Source of the DNA: Saccharopolyspora rhizosphaerae
GTDB taxonomy: Bacteria; Actinomycetota; Actinomycetes; Mycobacteriales; Pseudonocardiaceae
DNA: 64,000 nucleotides
Assembly (NCBI RefSeq): GCF_003931915.1
Contig: NZ_RSAA01000007.1
Location: 62,001-126,000, forward strand
Direction: 5' to 3'
The position numbers were made by a program, and so were the translations under genes. The notes under the pieces are model-generated. The model made no database searches, had not been told where the DNA came from, and saw nothing but the letters and a program-made list of their open reading frames with translations. Every line of letters begins with the position of its first letter. The first letter of the stretch is position 1. Positions 33,337 to 39,914 of the stretch are shown here, piece by piece.

Positions 33337-35201
33337 CGCAGACCTCCCGCCACCCGGCGGCCTTCCAGGACCGCCTCGTGGATCGTGCGCGGTGCCACGC
33401 AGTCGCCGATGGGCGTGCCCTCCAGGCTCTGGTCCGGCAGCCGGTGTCCGCAGTGGACCACCGCGGCCCCCGGGCGGTGCCGGGTCTCGGCGGTGTGGAC
33501 GTCCTCCAGCACGACGTGGTCGGCGTGCACTTCGCGCAGCAGGGAGCGCTTCTCGAGCGCCACCCCGGCCCGTTGCAGCCGGGCGTTGGCGTCAGCGAGG
33601 TCGCCGGTCAGCGCGAGTTGCGTGCCCACCACCTGATCCTGCGTCACGATTGCCGTCTCCACACCCCGGCTCGCCAGCAACTCGGCCACGCCGACTCCGA
33701 CGTGGTCGCCCACGGGGTCGTGCACGACGACCGGGCCGCCGGGAACCTCTCGGCTCACCGCCTCGACGACGTCGAGCACCACGCCTCCCTCGACCTTGAA
33801 CCCCCAGGGCCCGGGCACCGACCCGGTGGCCACCACGACCTCGTGTCCGGCCAGATCCTCCGGGCCGGCTTCGGTGCCGAGGCGCACGTCGACGCCGAGC
33901 CGCCGGACCTCCTGCTCCAGCCACTCGACGAAGTTCCACAACCGGCCTCGGCCGGCCAGTGCGGCGGCGTGCCGCACCGCGCCGCCGACCTGCTCGCACC
34001 GCTCGACGACCTCGACAGCACGCCCGCGCGAGGCCAGCACCCGAGCGGCTTCCAGCCCGGCGGGGCCGGCGCCCACCACCAGCACCGGCTCCCGCGCGCT
34101 GCGGGCCGGTGCCGGGTCCTCCTCGGTCTCATGACCGGCCGAGGGGTTGACGACGCAGCTGACCAGGGGGTTGCGGTTGTCGCGGACGGCGCACTTCTGG
34201 TTGCACAGCACGCACGGGCGCACCGGGGTCCCGCTGCGGGTCTTGGTGACCAGGTCCGGGTCGGCGATCTGGGCGCGGGTCATCTCGACGAGGTCCGCGA
34301 CGCCGTCGTCGAGCGCCCACTGCGCCTGGCCGGGGTCGACGACGCTGCCCTGCAGGACCACCGGAGTGCTCCCGGCGACCTCGCGGATCGCGCGGCACAG
34401 CTCGACGTTGAAGCCGGGTTCGGTGTGCAGGTCCGGCCGGGTGGCCGAGGTGCCCATCGCCGATCCCCGGACGACCACGAGCAGGTCGACCTCGTCACGG
34501 ACCGCCTCGACGATCCCCGCAGCGGCGTCGGGCGTGATGCCGGCCCACGGGGCGAGCTCGTCGCAGGACAGCCGCAGTGAGAGGACGCCGTCCCCGATCG
34601 ACTCGCGCACCGCGGCGAGGACCTCGCGCACCAGCCGGGTGCGGTCGGTGCCGTGGTCGTCGCCGCGGTGGTTGGTCAACCCGGACAGGAACTGCCGCAG
34701 CAGCGAGTGCTGGCCGGCGTTGACCTCGACCCCGTGCAGCCCGCTGCGCACCGCCTCACCCGCGGCCGAGGCGAAACCGGCCACCAGCTCGGCGATCTCG
34801 GCCTGCTCGAGCTCTGCGGGCATCTCGCGGCTGGCCACGTCGGCCACCCGCGAAGGCGCCCACAGCACGCGCTGCGAGAACGCCGAAGAACCCTGCGACC
34901 CCGCGTGTCCCAGTCCGGCGAGCACGACCGTCCCGTGTGGGCGGCACGCTTCGGCGACCTCGGTCCACCCGGGACCGCAGCGCGACGCCAGCGGCGCGCG
35001 CTCGTAGGGCCAGTCGGAGTCGTGCACGCTCGCGATCTCGGTCACCAGCACGCCGGCACCACCCGCGGCGCGTGCGGCGTAGTAGGCGACGTGCCGGTCC
35101 GAGATGTCCCGGCCCCGACCGAGGTTCGTCTCGTGCGGGCCGAACAGCACCCGCGACGGGGCCGAGGTCCGGCCGATCACGACCGGTTCGGTGAGCTTCA
35201 C
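33333..35201 (-). CDS. Mycofactocin-system FadH/OYE-type iron-sulfur flavoprotein, second copy
   Basis: A 622-residue paralogue of the downstream protein, same order: OYE barrel (about residues 1-320; GLHGVEVNAGQHSLLRQFLSG), 4Fe-4S ligands C-x2-C-x3-C-x11-C (CVLCNQKC...SC), and Rossmann domain (VVGAGPAGLEAARVLASRG). The barrel is shorter and less like canonical OYEs (no HNGGQ; LGHAGSQGSS instead), so substrate or role should differ, and a heteromer with the first copy is possible. The GTG at 35201 overlaps the mftC stop (GTGA). Pairs of these proteins are a known feature of some mycofactocin loci. Confidence 0.9.
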   Translation of the reverse strand: MKLTEPVVIGRTSAPSRVLFGPHETNLGRGRDISDRHVAYYAARAAGGAGVLVTEIASVHDSDWPYERAPLASRCGPGWTEVAEACRPHGTVVLAGLGHAGSQGSSAFSQRVLWAPSRVADVASREMPAELEQAEIAELVAGFASAAGEAVRSGLHGVEVNAGQHSLLRQFLSGLTNHRGDDHGTDRTRLVREVLAAVRESIGDGVLSLRLSCDELAPWAGITPDAAAGIVEAVRDEVDLLVVVRGSAMGTSATRPDLHTEPGFNVELCRAIREVAGSTPVVLQGSVVDPGQAQWALDDGVADLVEMTRAQIADPDLVTKTRSGTPVRPCVLCNQKCAVRDNRNPLVSCVVNPSAGHETEEDPAPARSAREPVLVVGAGPAGLEAARVLASRGRAVEVVERCEQVGGAVRHAAALAGRGRLWNFVEWLEQEVRRLGVDVRLGTEAGPEDLAGHEVVVATGSVPGPWGFKVEGGVVLDVVEAVSREVPGGPVVVHDPVGDHVGVGVAELLASRGVETAIVTQDQVVGTQLALTGDLADANARLQRAGVALEKRSLLREVHADHVVLEDVHTAETRHRPGAAVVHCGHRLPDQSLEGTPIGDCVAPRTIHEAVLEGRRVAGGLR

Positions 35202-36385
35202 GGCTCGCCCACCAGCGGCGACGAGTCGCACGGCTTGGCGGGCACGGCGGGCATGCCCAGCCCGACCTTGCGCTGGGACGACCGGGAGTGGTCCTGGGTC
35301 GCCTTCGGCAGCGCACCCTTGTCCACGATGGACAGCGCGGTTCGTCCGTGCCCCTGCACGCACTCCGGATCCGGTCCGTCCAGCGGCAGACCGGTGAAGA
35401 ACTTCGCCGCCATGCAGCCGCCCTGGCAGGCGTCGAACTGCGAGCAGGAGGCGCACGCACCCGCGGACTGCGGCTGCCGCAGGTCGTTGAACAGCTCCGA
35501 TTCCCGCCACACGCGGGCGAAACCGCCCTCCTCGCGGACGTTCCCGCCCTTGAACACGTCGTGGATCGCGAAGGGGCACGCGTAGACGTCTCCGACCGGG
35601 TCGATCAGGCACACGACCCGGCCCGCGCCGCACAGGTTCAACCCCGGCAACGGCGTGGAACCCAGCGCGTTGAGGTGGAAGAAGGAATCCCCGGTCAGCA
35701 CCTGGTCGCCGTGGGTGACCAGCCAGTCGTAGATCTGCCGCTGCTGCGCGTCGGACGGGTGCAGCTCGTCCCACACGTCGGCGCCGCGGCCGGAGGGCCG
35801 CAGCCGGGTGATGCGCAGCTGCGCGCCGAACCCGTCGGCGATGGACTTGAAGTCGTCGAGCTGGTCGACGTTCTGGCTGGTCATCACCACTGAGATCTTG
35901 AAGTCGCGCATGCCCGCCGCGGAGAGGTTCTCCAGCGCGCGCATCGCCATGTCGAACGACCCGGGCCCGCGCACGGCGTCGTTGACCTCACGGGTGGCGC
36001 CGTCGAGGGAGATCTGCACGTCGACGTAGTCGGTGGCGGCCAGCCTGCGCGCGCGTTCGGCGTCGATGCGCAACCCGTTCGTGGAGAACTTGACCCCGAC
36101 CTGGTGGTCGATGGCGTAGTCGAGGAGTTCCCAGAAGTCGGGCCGCACGGTGGGTTCACCACCGCCGACGTTGACGTAGAAGACCTGCATCCGCTGCAGT
36201 TCGTCGATGACCGCCTTCATCTCGGCGGTCGACAGCTCGTCGGGATCACGCCTGCCCGAGGAGGACAGGCAGTGCTCGCAGGCGAGGTTGCAGGCGTAGG
36301 TCCACTCCCAGGTCAAGCAGATCGGGGCGTCCAGCCCGCCCTTGAACTGCTCGACCAGTGCCGGAACAGCAGCAGTAGAAGTCAT
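35198..36385 (-). CDS. mftC: Mycofactocin radical SAM maturase
   Basis: A 395-residue radical SAM protein that decarboxylates the C-terminal Tyr of MftA and then cross-links it to the penultimate Val. The cluster motif is C32-x3-C36-x2-C39 (ACNLACEHC), with the SAM glycine motif VNVGGGEPT, ISLDGA on the barrel, and a C-terminal SPASM domain with auxiliary cluster ligands (LCGAGRVVC, CASCSQFDACQGGC, PDPEC). Start ATG 36385 has only a weak ribosome site. It is separated from mftB by 276 bp that hold a family-B repeat, while downstream it is coupled by a GTGA overlap. Confidence 0.97.
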   Translation of the reverse strand: MTSTAAVPALVEQFKGGLDAPICLTWEWTYACNLACEHCLSSSGRRDPDELSTAEMKAVIDELQRMQVFYVNVGGGEPTVRPDFWELLDYAIDHQVGVKFSTNGLRIDAERARRLAATDYVDVQISLDGATREVNDAVRGPGSFDMAMRALENLSAAGMRDFKISVVMTSQNVDQLDDFKSIADGFGAQLRITRLRPSGRGADVWDELHPSDAQQRQIYDWLVTHGDQVLTGDSFFHLNALGSTPLPGLNLCGAGRVVCLIDPVGDVYACPFAIHDVFKGGNVREEGGFARVWRESELFNDLRQPQSAGACASCSQFDACQGGCMAAKFFTGLPLDGPDPECVQGHGRTALSIVDKGALPKATQDHSRSSQRKVGLGMPAVPAKPCDSSPLVGEP

Positions 36386-36417
36386 CTCGGCTCACTTCGG
36401 TCGAGTGGGCGTGTTTG

Positions 36418-36585
36418 CTCAGCGGTGCGGGTAGCAGAACCTGAGCGGCTCTGCGGCTCCGTGCGCCGCTCCTTGAGCAGGTCACGACGCGGCGTCGCGG
36501 CGTACTCGCCACGAAGCCGGCCAGAACCTGCGGCGGTGCACGGTGAGTCCCCTCTCGGAAGAGCGGCTGCCGCCGCATCTTCATG
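36418..36585 (+). repeat. Repeat family B, copy 5, inside the mft locus
   Basis: GCGGTGCGGGTAGCAGAACCTGAGCGGC, CTCCGTGCGCCGCTCCTTGAGCAG, GTACTCGCCACGAAGCCGGCCAGAACCTGCGGCGGTGC and the hairpin GCGGCTGCCGCCGC. It lies between mftC and mftB, genes that are normally contiguous. Confidence 0.8.
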
Positions 36586-36661
36586 CGGGTCAGCCGTGCG
36601 CGAAACATGGTGGAAGGGAGACTTCTTCTGGGTTTGCCGCCGTCACCGCGCGAAGTGGTGG

Positions 36662-36934
36662 TCAGTCTTGGGGGCGGATCATGTCTGAGTTGGCCAGGGA
36701 GGCCAGGGCGTTGCGGAACTGCGAGCGCCGTTGCTCGGGAACGGTCGCCAGCGCGTCCTCCACGCTGGCGTGCTCGCCGAGCTCACGCACGAGTTCCACC
36801 AGTTCGGGCACTTTCAGGAACGACAGCTTCCGGTTGCCGAAGTGGTACGCGAGCGCCCCGAAGGGCTCGGGGCGCAACGCGACCTGGGGGTTCAACCGGT
36901 AGCCGCGGCCGACGTCGAACTCCGCGGCGGACAC
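36662..36934 (-). CDS. mftB: Mycofactocin precursor-binding chaperone
   Basis: A 90-residue PqqD-like RiPP recognition element protein that binds the MftA leader and presents it to MftC. The family hallmark GYRLNPQVALRPEPFGALAYHFGNRKLSFLK occupies about residues 10-40. I chose the GTG at 36934, two bases after the mftA stop, which brings the N terminus close to homologues; an ATG at 36952 would overlap mftA by 16 bp. A helical remainder (LVELVRELGEHASVEDAL) ends in SLANSDMIRP. Confidence 0.93.
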   Translation of the reverse strand: MSAAEFDVGRGYRLNPQVALRPEPFGALAYHFGNRKLSFLKVPELVELVRELGEHASVEDALATVPEQRRSQFRNALASLANSDMIRPQD

Positions 36935-36936
36935 GG

Positions 36937-37041
36937 TCAGTAGACCCCGCACATGCCGTCGATGGAGACCTCCTCGACGAGGAGCTCCTCTTCGACAACG
37001 GGTTCGGTGGCGGTGCTCATGTCGGTCTGCTGGTCGGCCAT
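36937..37041 (-). CDS. mftA: Mycofactocin precursor peptide
   Basis: A 34-residue precursor with an acidic leader (VVEEELLVEEVS) and the invariant C-terminal IDGMCGVY. The terminal Val33-Tyr34 pair is the part converted to the redox cofactor. The ATG at 37041 follows GAGGAG. It is the first gene of the minus-strand operon, divergent from mftR by 67 bp. It was identified directly from the C-terminal motif, which is diagnostic. Confidence 0.98.
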   Translation of the reverse strand: MADQQTDMSTATEPVVEEELLVEEVSIDGMCGVY

Positions 37042-37083
37042 GCGATGCTCCTCACAGTCTCGAGCTACCATCGACACGGTATT

Positions 37084-37096
37084 TGCACCGAGTGCA
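37084..37096. promoter_or_regulatory. Dyad between mftR and mftA
   Basis: TGCAC-CGA-GTGCA, flanked by T-rich ends (TT before, CTTT after), is a 13-bp inverted repeat midway in the divergent promoter region. It is the most likely MftR operator. Confidence 0.55.
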
Positions 37097-37108
37097 CTTT
37101 CACAAGAC

Positions 37109-37729
37109 GTGGAGCGGGATCCGTTGCGGTCTGACACTTCTGGAGCAGCACAGCGACCTGGTGGACGCCGAAAGGTGACCAGTGCGGCGGAATTGGAGAA
37201 GGTCGCCTTCGACCTGTTCGACGAGCAGGGGTTCGACCGCACCACGGTCACCGACATCGCGGCCGCGGCGGGCATCGCGCGTCGCACGTTCTTCCACTAC
37301 TTCCCGTCGAAGAACGACATCCCGTGGGGGGACTTCGACTCCGGCCTGGAGCGGATGCGCGCCGAGTTCCGCGCGCTGCCGGAGGAACTACCGCTGATGG
37401 ACGCGGTGCGGCACTGCCTGGTCGAGTTCAACCGGGTGCCCGGCGAGCAGGTCCCCGACCACCGCAGGAGGATGCGGCTGATCCTGGGAGTGCCCGCGCT
37501 GCAAGCGCATTCGACGTTGCGCTTCGAGTCCTGGCGCGAGGTGGTGGCCGAGTTCGTCGGTCGCCGCATCGCCCAGCCCTCCACCGCGCTGACCCCGCAG
37601 ACGGTCGCGCACGCCACGCTCGGCGTGGCTCTGTCGGCGTACCAGCACTGGCTGGACCACCCGGAGCTGGAGCTCTCGGACCTGTTGGACACGGCGATGC
37701 GCGAGCTCGCACTCGCGCACACCGGATGA
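37109..37729 (+). CDS. mftR: Mycofactocin system TetR-family regulator
   Basis: A 206-residue TetR-type repressor. The helix-turn-helix spans about residues 30-70 (VAFDLFDEQGFDRTTVTDIAAAAGIARRTFFHYFPSKNDI), followed by an all-helical ligand domain (FESWREVVAEFVGRRI; VAHATLGVALSAYQHWLDHPE). Starts at GTG 37109 and TTG 37124 are both possible; the second has GGAG 9 bases upstream. It is divergent from mftA, the usual position of MftR, and would repress the mft operon until an effector (acyl-CoA in mycobacteria) is bound. Confidence 0.9.
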   Translation: MERDPLRSDTSGAAQRPGGRRKVTSAAELEKVAFDLFDEQGFDRTTVTDIAAAAGIARRTFFHYFPSKNDIPWGDFDSGLERMRAEFRALPEELPLMDAVRHCLVEFNRVPGEQVPDHRRRMRLILGVPALQAHSTLRFESWREVVAEFVGRRIAQPSTALTPQTVAHATLGVALSAYQHWLDHPELELSDLLDTAMRELALAHTG

Positions 37730-37737
37730 CGAGACGC

Positions 37738-37812
37738 AGCGGGCTCCGCGCACCAGGAGCGGTGCGCGGAGTCCGCGGAGCTGCTCAGGTCCGGTCAGCC
37801 GGACCGCCGAGC
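37738..37812 (-). repeat. Repeat family B fragment with terminator hairpin
   Basis: In reverse complement it reads GGCTGACCGGACCTGAGCAGCTCCGCGGACTCCGCGCACCGCTCCTG, the left part of family B. Its hairpin CTCCGCGCACC-N6-GGTGCGCGGAG (37744-37771, 11-bp stem) lies between the convergent mftR and alcohol dehydrogenase genes and can serve as a bidirectional terminator. Confidence 0.7.
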
Positions 37813-37823
37813 GACGTGCTCGA

Positions 37824-38948
37824 TCAGTAGTCGGCGTCGGTGTAGCGGATGATGCCGCGCAGGTTCTTGCCGGCCCGCATGTCCGCGTAGCCGTTGTTGA
37901 TGTCCTCCAGCTTGTACTCGGTGGTGACCAGCTCGTCGAGCTTGAGCGTGCCGTTGCGGTAGTGCTCGAGCAGTCGCGGGATCTGGGTGCGCGGGCTGAC
38001 ACCGCCGAAGATCGCGCCCTGGACCCGCTTCTGCAGCAACGTGAGCTCGAACAGGCTGAGCTGGGCGTCGATCTGGTCGGCGCGGCCCATGCCGGTGACC
38101 ACGACCTGCCCGCCCTTCTTGGTCATCGACAGCGCCGGCTGCAGGTGCTCGCCGGTGGTCTCGCCGATGCAGATCAGCACTTGGTCGGCCAGCTGACCCC
38201 AGGTCAGCTCGTTCACCGCCTCGTGCGCCTCCTCCATCGAGGCGAAGGAGTGCGTGGCGCCGAGCTCTTCGGCCTTGGACCGCTTGAAGTCCACCGGGTC
38301 GACGGCCACGACGTAGCGTGCGCCCGCCGCGGCCGCGCCCTGCACGGCGTTGATGCCGACACCGCCGCAGCCCACGACCACGGTGGTGTCACCGGTGCGG
38401 GTCTCGCCGATCTCGGTGGCGGTGCCCCACCCGGTCGAGACACCGCAGCCCAGCAGCGCGGCCTTCTCGAGCGGGATGTCGTTCTCGATGGTCTGCACCG
38501 ACGCCTGGTTGACCGTCACGTACGGCGCGAAGGTGCCCAGCAGGCACATCGGCGCGGCCGGCTTGCCCTGGTAGGTGATGCGGTGACCGCCGGAGATCGC
38601 CTCGCCCGTCAGCAGGTTCGCGCCGGCGTCGCAGAGGTTCTGCATGCCCTTGGCGCAGGCCCGGCAGCGGCCGCAGCCGGGGATGAAGGTGAGCACCACG
38701 TGGTCGCCCTCGTTGATCCCGGTGACGCCGGGTCCCACCTTCGTGACCACACCGGCGCCCTCGTGCCCGCCCACGGCGGGGTAGATGGCCACCGGGGTGG
38801 CGCCGGTCCGCAAGTGCTCGTCGGAGTGGCACAGGCCCGAGGCCGCGAGCCTCACCTGCACTTCGCCTTCGATCGGATCGCCCAGTTCGATCTCTTCGAT
38901 TTCCCAGTCCCTGCCCGGCTCGTGCAGAATCGCGGCCTTCGTCTTCAT
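37824..38948 (-). CDS. NDMA-dependent (nicotinoprotein) alcohol dehydrogenase
   Basis: A 374-residue zinc-dependent medium-chain dehydrogenase of the NDMA-dependent subfamily. Its NAD does not dissociate, and it needs an external acceptor, which in vivo is thought to be mycofactocin. Catalytic zinc ligands C40 (GLCHSDEH), the GHEGAG site and the structural four-Cys lobe (CGRCRACAKGMQNLC) are intact; the nucleotide motif is VVVGCGGVGINAVQGA. ATG 38948 follows GAGGAGTGG. Genomes with this family nearly always encode the mft pathway, so its position next to mftR makes sense. Substrates could be methanol, ethanol or longer alcohols, or formaldehyde. Confidence 0.95.
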   Translation of the reverse strand: MKTKAAILHEPGRDWEIEEIELGDPIEGEVQVRLAASGLCHSDEHLRTGATPVAIYPAVGGHEGAGVVTKVGPGVTGINEGDHVVLTFIPGCGRCRACAKGMQNLCDAGANLLTGEAISGGHRITYQGKPAAPMCLLGTFAPYVTVNQASVQTIENDIPLEKAALLGCGVSTGWGTATEIGETRTGDTTVVVGCGGVGINAVQGAAAAGARYVVAVDPVDFKRSKAEELGATHSFASMEEAHEAVNELTWGQLADQVLICIGETTGEHLQPALSMTKKGGQVVVTGMGRADQIDAQLSLFELTLLQKRVQGAIFGGVSPRTQIPRLLEHYRNGTLKLDELVTTEYKLEDINNGYADMRAGKNLRGIIRYTDADY

Positions 38949-39013
38949 AACCACTCCTCGTCGAGTGCGGAAGAACATGCGCGTCCGAGAATGAGAACCC
39001 GGTCACGCTGAAG

Positions 39014-39853
39014 TCAAGGCCGAGATCGGACGATCAGCAGCGGCGCCGGGGAGTGGTGGATGAGCTTGTGGCTGGTCGATCCCAGGTGAGCGCCCGCGAC
39101 ACCGCCTCGTCCGTGCGCGCCGACGATCACCAGTTGTGCCTCGGTCGAGTGGTTGATCAACGCGTTCACCGGAGAGCCCCGGTTCACGATCCGCTGCACG
39201 TCGACGTTGGGGTAGCGCTCCCGCCACCCGGCCAGCGCCTCGGCGAGGAACAGCTGCTCCTGCTCGGCGACCTCCTCGGCGGGCAACCGGGTTCGCAGCC
39301 ACCTCAGGTCGAGGCCGACGACCTCCCAGGTGTGCACGACGTGCAGCTGTTCGCCGAGGTCGTCGGCCCTCCGGAAGGCCTCGGCGAGCACCGGTTCGGC
39401 CGATTCGGCGTCGTCGACACCGGCGACGACCGGTCCGGCGGTGGGGAAGGTCGGCGGGTCGCCCACGTCCGGGACCACGACGACCGAGCCGTGCGCGTGC
39501 GAGGCGACCTTGACCGCCACCGCGCCGGCCAGCAGGCCGGTGAACCCGCCGAAGCCGCGGTCGCCGACGACGAGGAGCTCGGCGTCGGCCGACTCCGCCA
39601 CGAGCACCCGCTCGGGTGAACCGGCGATGGCCGCGGAGGTCACCTTGACGTCGGGCTGCTGAGCCTGGACGTGCTGCACCGCGTCGTCGAGCCAGCGCGC
39701 GACGTTGGGCCGCAGGTGCTCCTTGCCCGGGTGCTCCGTCGGGTCCGCGTAGACGATCCGCAGCCCGCTCCCCCGCCGCACCGCTTCGCGCGCCGCCCAG
39801 GCCGCCGCGTTGCGCGCGACCGCCGAGCCGTCGACTCCCACCACGACGTTCAT
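39014..39853 (-). CDS. Tandem universal stress protein
   Basis: A 279-residue protein with two UspA domains. Domain 1 (about 1-140): VVVGVDGSAVARNAAAWAAREA and the ATP motif VVGDRGFGGFTGLLAGAVAVKV. Domain 2 (145-279): VVAGVDDAESAEPVLAEAF and IVGAHGRGGVAGAHLGSTSHKLIHHSPAPLLIVR. Both carry the G-x2-G-x9-G-type nucleotide signature, so ATP binding is expected. ATG 39853 follows GGGGGAGG. Role: general stress or dormancy response, unknown in detail. Confidence 0.93.
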   Translation of the reverse strand: MNVVVGVDGSAVARNAAAWAAREAVRRGSGLRIVYADPTEHPGKEHLRPNVARWLDDAVQHVQAQQPDVKVTSAAIAGSPERVLVAESADAELLVVGDRGFGGFTGLLAGAVAVKVASHAHGSVVVVPDVGDPPTFPTAGPVVAGVDDAESAEPVLAEAFRRADDLGEQLHVVHTWEVVGLDLRWLRTRLPAEEVAEQEQLFLAEALAGWRERYPNVDVQRIVNRGSPVNALINHSTEAQLVIVGAHGRGGVAGAHLGSTSHKLIHHSPAPLLIVRSRP

Positions 39854-39914
39854 CACGGCCTCCCCCGTCGATCCCTTCCAGGGTGCTCGAACGGAGCAGG
39901 ACTCGCCTTCCGGA

